Shown piece after piece: positions 1-5,714 of a stretch of 7,534 bases of DNA (position 1 is its first letter; every line of letters starts with the position of its first letter). The notes under the pieces were generated by a model. The model did not search any database. It saw only the letters and a program-made list of their open reading frames with translations, and was not told the origin of the DNA. Made by a program: the position numbers and the translations under genes. Origin of the DNA: an uncultured Litorilinea sp. (lineage in GTDB: Bacteria; Chloroflexota; Anaerolineae; Caldilineales; Caldilineaceae); contig CAKZVN010000150.1 of the NCBI GenBank assembly GCA_937922105.1, positions 1 through 7,534 on the forward strand, written 5' to 3'.

Positions 1-419
1 TGGTCTGCGCCGCCCGGCGCGAGGGGGGCTGCGATCAAGTGCGGCGGCGCGACCAAACTTCCCTGGAAGAATCCACGCAGCGTGCCGGTGTCCAGTTCGG
101 TGAAGACCACAATGGCAAGGATGATCACCACAATCGAGACCGTCATCCAGCCCGTCAGCCCACAGCCCCAACCGCCGCGCACGCGACGCCCGTCGCTGGT
201 GACCGTAACACGTACCACAGGGCGGGCCGGTGAGTCAGGGACAGTCGCCGGTCCGACTTGGGGTGGCGCTTGGCGTCCTGGCACGGTGATTAGCGTACCG
301 CAGTAACCACACCGCACCTGGCTTTCCCCGGCGGGTAGGTCGCGTAAATCTAGCGGCGCGCCACACCCCGGGCAGCGGCTGGATGCGAGACGAGGAGAGG
401 GCGCAGAGGGATCGGACAT
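1..419 (-). CDS. Zinc-ribbon, single-pass membrane protein (partial, C-terminus off the left edge)
   Basis: This gene starts at ATG 419 and reads leftwards without a stop to the window edge, giving 139 visible codons. Residues 16-43 hold two CxxC pairs (CPGCG and CGYCG) spaced like a small zinc ribbon. A proline-rich linker follows, then a Gly/Trp-rich stretch and one hydrophobic helix (TVSIVVVI-like, about residues 93-110). The visible tail carries a short segment after the helix. This arrangement (cytoplasmic zinc ribbon, linker, one membrane helix) is common in uncharacterised bacterial proteins, and no catalytic motif is visible, so I assign no function. The ribosome site is weak (GGAAAG about 14 bases upstream). 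A convincing promoter lies at 486-514. It is the same strand as the upstream GlsB-like gene but probably independently transcribed, because a hairpin and that promoter separate them. That it codes is inferred from the intact metal-binding motif and the helix. Confidence 0.75.
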   Translation of the reverse strand, partial: MSDPSAPSPRLASSRCPGCGAPLDLRDLPAGESQVRCGYCGTLITVPGRQAPPQVGPATVPDSPARPVVRVTVTSDGRRVRGGWGCGLTGWMTVSIVVIILAIVVFTELDTGTLRGFFQGSLVAPPHLIAAPLAPGGAD

Positions 420-485
420 GTAGGCGTTCGGCTTTCCACGCAGCGGTCGAGTCGGGCGTGCCCGGGAGTACCCGGTCGCCCTGCG

Positions 486-514
486 ATTGTAATCGGCCCC
501 AAAGCGATCGCCAA
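486..514 (-). promoter_or_regulatory. Sigma70-type promoter for the zinc-ribbon gene
   Basis: On the minus strand TTGGCG (514-509) is separated by exactly 17 bases from TACAAT (491-486). These match the consensus hexamers at 4 of 6 and 5 of 6 positions. Transcription would begin near 479, giving a leader of about 60 bases before ATG 419. The location in a gene-free stretch and the ideal spacing support it; activity is inferred. Confidence 0.5.
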
Positions 515-570
515 ACTGCTTCGGTTGTACCCGGCCTAATGCGAGGGGGGCGACGAACGTCTATTGCCGG

Positions 571-602
571 AGAGCGGACTGCCGCCACGGACAGTCCGCT
601 CT
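571..602. terminator. Hairpin, possible terminator after the GlsB-like gene
   Basis: AGAGCGGACT (571-580) pairs perfectly with AGTCCGCTCT (593-602) around a 12-base loop. It lies about 55 bases past the stop of the GlsB-like gene. The plus strand has a short T-rich run after it (CTTTGTT), but the minus strand, from which the neighbouring genes are read, does not. It could be a weak bidirectional terminator or only an mRNA 3'-end stabiliser. The rest of 420-655 holds no gene that I can support. Confidence 0.4.
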
Positions 603-655
603 TTGTTCCAGATGGATAGCGCACGCCTGTGCGCTGCCGGGTGCTCGATGTGGTA

Positions 656-928
656 CTAGCGCAGCCGACCGCGGCGGAAGAGGTTGACGACGCCGAGTAA
701 GATCACCGCGCCGCCCAGCGATACCGCCAGCGCAGGCACGCTGAAGTTGCTCTCGTTGATGGTGCTGATGCCCAGCATGGGCGTGAGCAGCAGCCCCGCC
801 ACAAACGCGCCCACAATGCCGACCACGATGTTGAGCAACGGGCCTTGCTGGGCGTTGGTCCCCATCACAATACTCGCCAGCCAGCCCAAGAAACCGCCGA
901 CAATGAGCCATACCAAAAAGTTGCTCAT
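656..928 (-). CDS. GlsB/YeaQ/YmgE family stress-response membrane protein
   Basis: This encodes a 90-residue, highly hydrophobic protein with three predicted membrane helices (about residues 4-22, 30-50 and 65-84) and a basic C-terminal end (FRRGRLR), which the positive-inside rule would place in the cytoplasm. The N-terminal helix with the GGFLGWLAS pattern, the middle helix NIVVGIVGAFVAGLLL and the overall length fit the transglycosylase-associated protein family (Pfam Transgly_assoc). Members are induced by general or envelope stress in several bacteria; their biochemical role is not established, and the 'transglycosylase' name is historical. ATG 928 is the start because AAAGGAG lies just upstream at good spacing. 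It diverges from the lycopene cyclase genes across a 191-base intergenic region. Family assignment is confident; the stress role here is inferred from the family. Confidence 0.88.
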   Translation of the reverse strand: MSNFLVWLIVGGFLGWLASIVMGTNAQQGPLLNIVVGIVGAFVAGLLLTPMLGISTINESNFSVPALAVSLGGAVILLGVVNLFRRGRLR

Positions 929-1038
929 CGAAAGTTCTCCTTTGTGGTAGATTGGTCTGGAAGGCCGCCGGGTTGCGGTGACCTCAAGCCACGGGACGAG
1001 TATACCCCGTCACGCCTGGGGCTGCCGGTCAGGGCAAC

Positions 1039-1098
1039 GTCCTGTGCCGGACCGCCTGCCTACGATAGGGCGGCGCGTGCCTGTCCTGTGGCAAGGAC
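1039..1098. repeat. Pair of GTCCTGTG...GGAC dyads upstream of the cyclase genes
   Basis: GTCCTGTGCCGGAC (1039-1052) and GTCCTGTGGCAAGGAC (1083-1098) share an 8-base direct repeat, and each ends in the inverted GGAC. The copies begin 44 bases apart, close to four helical turns. Between them, CCGC (1052-1055) and CCTA (1059-1062) can pair with TAGG (1066-1069) and GCGG (1070-1073), forming a bulged hairpin. They lie just before the AAGGAG ribosome site of the first cyclase gene. They may be operator sites or leader structure; there is no known factor to match. Confidence 0.3.
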
Positions 1099-1119
1099 CG
1101 AGATGAACAAGGAGAACAC

Positions 1120-1458
1120 ATGTTTGGCTCCATGACCTATTTGATCTGGCTGAGTTGCTTTATCGGCCTGCCGTTGCTTGTGCTGTTGGCCTGGCAGGGC
1201 CGTGTACTCCTGCGCCGCGGGCGCGGATTGGCCTGGGTAGTGGTGGGATCGTTGGTAGGCGGGTGGGCGTGGGACGCGCTCGCCGTGCGCATCGGTGTAT
1301 GGACCTTCGACCCGGCCCACTTGGCAGGTTGGTGGGCGCGAGGGTTGCCGCTGGAGGAATGGCTTTGGATCGTGGGGGTGACTTTGCTCTTCGGCAGCCT
1401 CACCGTAATCTTTGCCGAGCGACTTGGTGTCGACAGCGCCGGGCCGGAAGAAGGTTAG
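1120..1458 (+). CDS. crtYc: Lycopene cyclase domain protein, first subunit (CrtYc-like)
   Basis: This encodes a 112-residue integral membrane protein with about three hydrophobic helices (roughly residues 7-25, 37-55 and 81-99). It carries the signature of the CrtYcd-type lycopene cyclase domain: Asp52 at the end of a helix, then GVWTFD (59-64), then the PLEE motif (77-80) leading into the last helix. This family cyclises the psi-ends of lycopene to ionone rings in the membrane, and the acidic residues of the PxEE motif are thought to be needed for the proton-driven reaction. In many actinobacteria the enzyme is split into two subunits of this size that act as a heterodimer, and the next gene is the matching half. 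The start is set by AAGGAG just upstream of ATG 1120. The gene ends 2 bases before the next one, so the two are almost certainly co-transcribed and translationally coupled. The product (beta-, gamma- or epsilon-ended carotenoid) cannot be told from sequence. Confidence 0.82.
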   Translation: MFGSMTYLIWLSCFIGLPLLVLLAWQGRVLLRRGRGLAWVVVGSLVGGWAWDALAVRIGVWTFDPAHLAGWWARGLPLEEWLWIVGVTLLFGSLTVIFAERLGVDSAGPEEG

Positions 1459-1460
1459 CC

Positions 1461-1793
1461 ATGAGTTGGTTCCCGCCCGCCTATACGCATCTGGCTCTGT
1501 TGATCGGCGCAGGGTTGATCTTCCATGCCATCCTGTGGGCGCGCAACGGGCGCTTCCTATGGCGCAACCGCCGCATCATCCTGCGCGTCGTTGCGGTCGC
1601 CGAACTGTGGATGCTCGTCACCGACCCCATCGGCGGCTACTGGGGCGCGTGGGTCTTCAACCCGGACAAGGTGTTGGGGCTGTGGCTCTTTACCTTCATG
1701 CCGGTGGAAGACCTGCTGGGGATCGCCGTGGTCAGCAGCGCTGCAGCCTGCGCGACGCTGGTCTTTGCCTATAGCCCGCGGCGTTGGCTTTGA
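1461..1793 (+). CDS. crtYd: Lycopene cyclase domain protein, second subunit (CrtYd-like)
   Basis: This encodes a 110-residue membrane protein with the same architecture as its upstream neighbour: hydrophobic segments near residues 10-26, 40-54 and 86-104, an Asp at 55, GAWVF (62-66) followed by NPDK, and the PVED motif (81-84). The paired PLEE/PVED motifs in two consecutive genes are what is expected of the c and d halves of a heterodimeric lycopene cyclase. ATG 1461 lies 2 bases after the previous stop, and its ribosome site (AAGAAGG) is inside the end of the upstream gene. The cluster is odd because no phytoene synthase, desaturase or other carotenoid gene is visible on either side within the window. 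The pair may therefore complete a pathway encoded elsewhere. Which half corresponds to which known subunit is inferred from order only. Confidence 0.8.
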   Translation: MSWFPPAYTHLALLIGAGLIFHAILWARNGRFLWRNRRIILRVVAVAELWMLVTDPIGGYWGAWVFNPDKVLGLWLFTFMPVEDLLGIAVVSSAAACATLVFAYSPRRWL

Positions 1794-1818
1794 ACTGCGC
1801 GCGGCCTCTGTGTCTGTG

Positions 1819-1827
1819 TGTTACAAT
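1819..1827 (+). promoter_or_regulatory. Extended -10 promoter before the PAS gene
   Basis: TGTTACAAT fits the extended -10 form (TG-N-TATAAT-like, with TACAAT at 1822-1827). No acceptable -35 hexamer sits 16-18 bases upstream, which is typical of extended -10 promoters. It lies about 25 bases after the second cyclase gene and would start transcription near 1833-1835, giving the PAS gene its own mRNA. Confidence 0.45.
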
Positions 1828-1830
1828 AGC

Positions 1831-1852
1831 GGCGCGGCGCACGCGCCGCGCC
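1831..1852 (+). other. GC-only hairpin at the predicted 5' end of the PAS mRNA
   Basis: GGCGCGGCG (1831-1839) pairs perfectly with CGCCGCGCC (1844-1852) around a CACG loop. There is no T-run afterwards, so it is a poor intrinsic terminator for the cyclase genes. It coincides with the start site predicted from the -10 element, which suggests a 5' stabilising stem or an operator-like palindrome. Confidence 0.45.
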
Positions 1853-1884
1853 ATCGAATCACACGTTGCTGTGGAAAGGGACTC

Positions 1885-2289
1885 ATGACGCCGACCCATC
1901 CGACCCCTGCCAACCCTGGGCCGAGCGCCCAGCCCCTGACCGATGAGGCCCTGGCTGCCATCGCCTTTCGTCGCGCCGGATGGGCCTTGCTCGTGGTGGA
2001 CCCTGCCGATAACCGTATTGTCGCTGCCAACCTAGCCGCGGCTGATCTCTACGGCTATCCTGTAGCGGATTTGGTGGGGCTGGCGATTGACGAACTCTTT
2101 GCGCCCGCCGCGCGGCTGCGCCTGCCCGAATACCGTGCCCAAGTCCACCGCACCGGGCGCGCCGCCTATACCAGCCTCCACCAGCGTCGCGACGGCAGCC
2201 AATTCACTACGGACGTGGTGGTCACCGCCGACTATGACGACCAGGGCCGCGTGCGCTATCGCATCGTTGCGGCACGGGCCGTCGTGTGA
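1885..2289 (+). CDS. Stand-alone PAS-domain sensor protein
   Basis: This encodes a 134-residue soluble protein. After a Pro/Thr-rich, probably disordered N-terminus (residues 1-18), residues about 24-131 form one PAS domain: a helix (DEALAAIAFRRAG), strands around ALLVVDP and RIVAAN, the classic NLAAADLYGY and VADLVG segments, then RRDGSQF before the final strands (TDVVVTADYDD, RYRIVAA). PAS domains bind small ligands or cofactors or mediate dimerisation, usually attached to kinase, cyclase or transcription domains. Here no output domain is present and the protein ends directly after the PAS fold, so it would act through a partner or only bind a ligand. No cysteine or histidine ligand for a chromophore stands out. 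ATG 1885 follows AAAGGG at good spacing. Its 3' neighbour, the PLP enzyme, begins 76 bases later on the same strand, and co-transcription is possible. Confidence 0.82.
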   Translation: MTPTHPTPANPGPSAQPLTDEALAAIAFRRAGWALLVVDPADNRIVAANLAAADLYGYPVADLVGLAIDELFAPAARLRLPEYRAQVHRTGRAAYTSLHQRRDGSQFTTDVVVTADYDDQGRVRYRIVAARAVV

Positions 2290-2365
2290 CCGTCCCTGCG
2301 GTTTGTTCTCGACTCGCCTATCCACGCTCACCACTTCATACCCTTGCAAAGGAACACTGCGTGCC

Positions 2366-3604
2366 ATGAGCAGCCGACTTCTCACCGGTCGCCCGACCAT
2401 CTATGACAGCCTGGGGGTGCGCCCCATCATCAACGGAACCGGCACCTTTACCCGTCTGGGGGGGACGTTGATGCCGCCGGAGGTGGTCGCGGCGATGGCG
2501 GAAGCCGCCAAGCACTTTGTCTGCATGGAGGAACTCCAGGCGGCTGCGGGCCGCGTGATTGCCGAGGTCACCGGCGCCGAGGCGGGGTATGTCACGTCCG
2601 GCGCGCAAGCTGCCCTTGTTCTTGCGATTGCCGCGTGCATCACCGGCACCGATCCGGCGAAGATGGACCGCCTGCCCCACAGCGACGGCATGGCAAATCA
2701 AGTGATCATCGCGCGCGTGCACCGCAACAACTACGACCACGCCATTGAAACCGGCGGCGGCAGGCTGGTGGAGGTCGGCACAGCGGACCGCGTCACCCCC
2801 GCCGACTATGCCGCGGCGATCAACGACCGGACCGCGGCGATTCTCTTCCTGCCCTGGAATGTGGGGGGCATCACGTTGACTGACGTGGTTGCGGTGGCGC
2901 GCCCGCGCGGTGTCCCGGTGCTTGTGGACGCATCCGGGCGGCTGGACGAGCCGGAGAACCTGCGCGCCTTTATCCGCGACGGCGCGGACGTCGCCGTCTT
3001 CAGCGGCGGCAAGTTTATTCGCGGGCCGCAAGCGTCGGGCTTTGCCGCGGGTCGCCGCGACCTGATCGAGGCTATCGCTTGGCAGCACCTGGACATGGAT
3101 GTGACGCCGGAGGTCTGGGGACCGCCCGCCGAGCTACTCAACGTCGCTGCGATGCCTTTCATTCCGCGCCAGGGCATCGGGCGCGGTTACAAGGCGGGCA
3201 AGGAGGAGATCGTCGGGCTGATCACTGCGCTGCGCCTCTTCGTCAAGCGCGACCACGCTGCCGAGCGGGTACGCCATGAGGCTTTGTTGCATACGCTGAT
3301 CGCCATGCTCGATGCCACCCCCCATCTGCACGCCGAGTTCGTTGCCGCGGACACGCTCCAGCGCGGGCTGCCGCTGGCGCGCATCCGCATCGCCGAGGAG
3401 CAACTGGGCATGGACGCCTATGCGTTCACACGGGCGCTTAAGCAGGGAACGCCCTCCATCCATCCCCTGGAGCGCGAGTTGGCCCAGGGTGCATTACTCT
3501 TCAGTCCCTTCTCGCTGACCGAGGGGGACGCGGAGTGGATCGCCGCGCGCTGCCGAGAGATCGTCACCGAGCAACTGGGGCGCACGGTGATCGCCGCGGC
3601 GTAA
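2366..3604 (+). CDS. SelA/DgaE-like PLP-dependent enzyme of unknown substrate
   Basis: This encodes a 412-residue fold-type I PLP enzyme of the L-seryl-tRNA(Sec) selenium transferase-like family (Pfam SelA). Visible landmarks are the N-terminal IINGTGTFTRLGG block (21-33), the phosphate-cup SGAQAAL (78-84), Asp188 in LVDAS (expected to contact the pyridine nitrogen) and the Schiff-base lysine K216 in FSGGKFIRGPQASGF. It lacks the extra N-terminal domain of true SelA and is shorter than its usual 460 or so residues. No selB, selD or tRNA-Sec is nearby, so selenocysteine synthesis is unlikely. Relatives include D-glucosaminate-6-phosphate ammonia-lyase (DgaE), and many others are uncharacterised 'aminotransferase' annotations. 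A beta-elimination or lyase reaction on an amino sugar or amino acid phosphate is a guess. ATG 2366 is chosen because homology begins right after it; AAAGGA lies about 12 bases upstream, a little far. It is convergent with the kinase gene, 57 bases away. Confidence 0.85.
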   Translation: MSSRLLTGRPTIYDSLGVRPIINGTGTFTRLGGTLMPPEVVAAMAEAAKHFVCMEELQAAAGRVIAEVTGAEAGYVTSGAQAALVLAIAACITGTDPAKMDRLPHSDGMANQVIIARVHRNNYDHAIETGGGRLVEVGTADRVTPADYAAAINDRTAAILFLPWNVGGITLTDVVAVARPRGVPVLVDASGRLDEPENLRAFIRDGADVAVFSGGKFIRGPQASGFAAGRRDLIEAIAWQHLDMDVTPEVWGPPAELLNVAAMPFIPRQGIGRGYKAGKEEIVGLITALRLFVKRDHAAERVRHEALLHTLIAMLDATPHLHAEFVAADTLQRGLPLARIRIAEEQLGMDAYAFTRALKQGTPSIHPLERELAQGALLFSPFSLTEGDAEWIAARCREIVTEQLGRTVIAAA

Positions 3605-3615
3605 GGGGACATTGC

Positions 3616-3640
3616 GGTCGCATGTGCCGGGCATACGACC
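3616..3640. terminator. Weak hairpin between convergent genes
   Basis: GGTCGCATG (3616-3624) pairs with CATACGACC (3632-3640) with one C-A mismatch around a 7-base loop, in the 57-base gap between two convergent genes. There is no T-tract on either strand. The position fits a shared terminator, but the structure alone does not prove it. Confidence 0.25.
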
Positions 3641-3661
3641 CGATACTGGGAGGGGATCGGC

Positions 3662-4591
3662 TTAAAATTCGGCAAAGGTAGCGGCAATGTGCAGAGAGAG
3701 GGGGTCGGGGGCGCCGTGGTCTTCCAGACTCCACCAAGCTGAGAGCACGGCATGAGCCAGACCATAGCCGATGAGGCGCCCGCGATCCAGCCCCAAGTAC
3801 TCCGCCAAGATGTCGACGCGGCGCGCCAACCGGTGGTGCAACTCCGACCAGGCGCCGATATCGGGAACCGGGTTGCGCAACAGCGCGGCGGCTTCATAGG
3901 CGGCTTCGCCTATTACGCCTTTGGGGTCAATGGCAAGATAGGGCGCGCGCTCGGCAGCCAGCAGGTTGTCGTGGTGCAGATCGCCGTGCAGGAGATAGTC
4001 CGGCTCACTGCCGTCCAACAACTCGTGGAAGAGCGCCTCGGCGCGATCTACCAGCGCGCGTGGCAAGGGACCGGTGCCGCCGTGATAGCGCAGCCGGCAA
4101 CGCTGTAACCCCGCGGCCCAGCGCGCAACGGTGGGAAAGTCGTGGTCACCGGGCGGGGTGCGCCAGAGCGTGGACATCACCTGTGCGGCGTGGGCTGTGG
4201 CGGCATCGTCGTCCCGCAGGGCCAACTCGCGCAGCGGCGTCCCCGGCATCACCCGTTCCAGCAAGAGCGCCCCGATCGTGCTGTCGGCGTCCAGCAGTCG
4301 CACTGCCCCGCGTCCGCCATAGGCGCGCAACGCTGCAATCTCATGCAGGAGTTCGCCCTGGGGCACGCCCAGCTTCAGCACCGCGGGGCTGCCGTCGGCA
4401 CGTACCACCGGCGCGACATAATTGTAGGAGAAGCGATAGGCAAGCGCATAGGGTGAATCGAGCGCCAACCCCCAGCGCGCGACGCACGCAGCCAGGTGGT
4501 CGGGAAAGGCATTGAGCCAGGCAATACCCTGCGCACCGTACAGGTCGGTGATGGACTGGACAAACGCATCGGGTAGGTGATAGACGTTCAT
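3662..4591 (-). CDS. APH(6)/hydroxyurea-kinase-like aminoglycoside phosphotransferase family protein
   Basis: This encodes a 309-residue protein with the kinase-like APH fold. ATP-binding Lys73 lies in AVLKLG, with Glu84 in the following helix. The catalytic loop is HGDLHHDN (202-209, catalytic Asp204 and Asn209), and the metal-binding Asp222 is in IDPKG. The catalytic loop and the IDPKGVIGE segment resemble the streptomycin 6-kinase/hydroxyurea phosphotransferase family (Pfam APH_6_hur), whose members phosphorylate streptomycin or hydroxyurea in the cytoplasm. Environmental members are often of unknown substrate, and the genomic setting gives no sign of a mobile resistance cassette, so resistance is only a possibility. 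The gene follows the alpha/beta hydrolase by 18 bases, lacks its own clear Shine-Dalgarno sequence and is in the same reading frame as the hydrolase. This suggests translational coupling. The length is normal and all key residues are present. Confidence 0.85.
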   Translation of the reverse strand: MNVYHLPDAFVQSITDLYGAQGIAWLNAFPDHLAACVARWGLALDSPYALAYRFSYNYVAPVVRADGSPAVLKLGVPQGELLHEIAALRAYGGRGAVRLLDADSTIGALLLERVMPGTPLRELALRDDDAATAHAAQVMSTLWRTPPGDHDFPTVARWAAGLQRCRLRYHGGTGPLPRALVDRAEALFHELLDGSEPDYLLHGDLHHDNLLAAERAPYLAIDPKGVIGEAAYEAAALLRNPVPDIGAWSELHHRLARRVDILAEYLGLDRGRLIGYGLAHAVLSAWWSLEDHGAPDPLSLHIAATFAEF

Positions 4592-4609
4592 AGCCGATAG
4601 ACGCCGGGA

Positions 4610-5437
4610 TCACGGCACGATGGAGGGCGGCTCTTGGTAAAAGCGTAACACAATGTCCTCGGCGGTTTCGATGGGGCGCTCCTCCGGCACAAAATGACCG
4701 GTGTAGGCATAGACCTTGAGCAGCGCATCAGGCAGGGTTGCGCGCAGCCGCACTCCGATCTCCACGGGCAACAGCGGATCCTCATCACCCCACAACAAAA
4801 GCGCCGGGCATTCCAGCTGGGGCAAGAACTCGGACAGCGGTGCAACGGCTTGGCGCAACTCGCCGGGTCGCTGATGTAAAATGCGCCGGGTTTGGACCAT
4901 GCCCTGCTTGGTTAGGTGGCGGCGATAGTCGGCCCAGGCGAATTCCTCTTGGTTGATGACCGCGCGCTGATAGAGCAGGCGCAATCCCCAGCGGTTACCC
5001 GCCAAGAGCGTGCCTAGCCCCGGCAGCGCAGCCAAGCGCATGACATGCATGGGCTGCGCGTCGCCCAGGAGATTGCCTGCCGCCAAGATCAGCCCGCGCG
5101 CATGCAAGTCCGGGTAGGTTTGCAAAAGCGTCAACGCAACCAGCGCGCCGAAATCATGCCCCCCCACATACAATGTTTTGAGTTGCAGATGGTGCAAAAG
5201 ATTGCGGACTGCCTGCGCCTGGTCAAGCAATGAAGCGCCGTCTGTCCCCGGCTCGGACATGCCGAAACCTGCCAAATCCGGGATAATGACTCGGAAGCGG
5301 TTGACCAAGCGCACGCCTACCTTGAACCAAGACTGGGCCGAACCGGGGGCGCCATGCAACAACAAAAGCGGGGGACCATCGCCCCCCATCAAAAAGCTCA
5401 ACCCGCCGCCCTTGCGACGATGTAACCGTCCCTCCAT
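4610..5437 (-). CDS. Alpha/beta hydrolase with Asp nucleophile (epoxide hydrolase/dehalogenase type)
   Basis: This encodes a 275-residue cytoplasmic protein with no signal peptide. The oxyanion loop is HGAPGS (28-33). The nucleophile elbow is GHDFG (93-97) with Asp95 in place of the usual Ser. The acid is probably Asp220 in WGDEDPLLP, and the general base is His248 in YTGHF. An Asp nucleophile is the hallmark of the epoxide hydrolase, haloalkane dehalogenase and fluoroacetate dehalogenase branch, where a covalent ester intermediate forms and is hydrolysed. Which substrate it uses cannot be read from the sequence. Residues about 120-200 form the variable cap domain. ATG 5437 has only a weak ribosome site (ACGGAA). 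It is followed by the APH-like kinase gene 18 bases on, and its TGA stop is in frame with that gene's ATG. I expect a two-gene transcript. Confidence 0.85.
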   Translation of the reverse strand: MEGRLHRRKGGGLSFLMGGDGPPLLLLHGAPGSAQSWFKVGVRLVNRFRVIIPDLAGFGMSEPGTDGASLLDQAQAVRNLLHHLQLKTLYVGGHDFGALVALTLLQTYPDLHARGLILAAGNLLGDAQPMHVMRLAALPGLGTLLAGNRWGLRLLYQRAVINQEEFAWADYRRHLTKQGMVQTRRILHQRPGELRQAVAPLSEFLPQLECPALLLWGDEDPLLPVEIGVRLRATLPDALLKVYAYTGHFVPEERPIETAEDIVLRFYQEPPSIVP

Positions 5438-5480
5438 GCCGCGCGTTCCGTCCGTTTGCCTAGAGTTGAGGTTGCGCGCG

Positions 5481-5594
5481 TCAGATGCGCTCGATCGGTT
5501 GACCGGCGGCGAACGACAACCCCGTCACCTGGATGCTGTCCTCGTCACTCGCAATGATCCGGCACCGGATGCTGATTCCGTTCGTTGTGTCCAT
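5481..5594 (-). CDS. 37-residue small ORF downstream of the PIN toxin gene
   Basis: ATG 5594 opens a 37-codon frame ending at TGA 5483-5481. A GAAGAAGG ribosome site sits about 6-8 bases upstream, inside the end of the frameshifted toxin gene, whose current stop is only 4 bases away. The peptide alternates strands and a turn (ISIRCRIIA, then SIQVTGLSF, then AAGQPIERI). The last part looks like the strand-turn-strand with a GQxIE pattern seen in small beta-rich DNA-binding or antitoxin-type proteins, but I do not recognise a family. It may be a real small gene, or the remnant of a longer one cut short by its stop. The favourable ribosome site is the main support. Confidence 0.35.
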   Translation of the reverse strand: MDTTNGISIRCRIIASDEDSIQVTGLSFAAGQPIERI

Positions 5595-5607
5595 AGGGTT
5601 AACCTTC

Positions 5608-5637
5608 TTCGAGCAATCGGGCTTCGAGCAATCGGGC
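5608..5637. repeat. 15-bp perfect tandem duplication
   Basis: TTCGAGCAATCGGGC occurs twice in a row (5608-5622 and 5623-5637). In the frameshifted toxin frame it adds five codons, giving RLLEA-RLLEE. In the ancestral frame it would lie in the spacer between the toxin gene's original stop and the next ORF. Confidence 0.9.
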
Positions 5638-5714
5638 GGATGTGTGGCGTCGCACGTGGTTACGCGGCTGTTCCTTCTTTCGGATAGTACAGCACGCCTG
5701 GAATCTCACGGAAG

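Noticed and set aside
999..1004. TATACT on the minus strand as a -10 element for the GlsB-like gene
   Set aside because: The hexamer is good, but no -35 hexamer lies at 16-18 bases and no TG extension is present, so I could not support it as a promoter.
1525..2289. 254-codon plus-strand frame overlapping the second cyclase and PAS genes
   Set aside because: Its first half is low-complexity Arg/Ser/Ala translation out of frame with the cyclase. Only the part from ATG 1885 is a recognisable protein.
2087..2365. N-terminal extension of the PLP enzyme frame upstream of ATG 2366
   Set aside because: It runs out of frame through the PAS gene and has no homology-like content. The family's N-terminal block begins right after ATG 2366.
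2336..3088. 250-codon minus-strand frame opposite the PLP enzyme
   Set aside because: It is a GC-driven antisense shadow of a clearly conserved gene, with no recognisable domain.
2366..3604. True selenocysteine synthase SelA
   Set aside because: It lacks the SelA N-terminal domain and there is no selB, selD or tRNA-Sec in the window.
4060..4515. 151-codon plus-strand frame opposite the kinase
   Set aside because: Arg/Ala/Pro-rich antisense shadow of the APH-like gene.
3662..4591. Streptomycin resistance gene of a mobile cassette
   Set aside because: Family motifs fit, but there are no integron, transposon or repeat signals around it and its composition matches the neighbours. Substrate and resistance are not shown.
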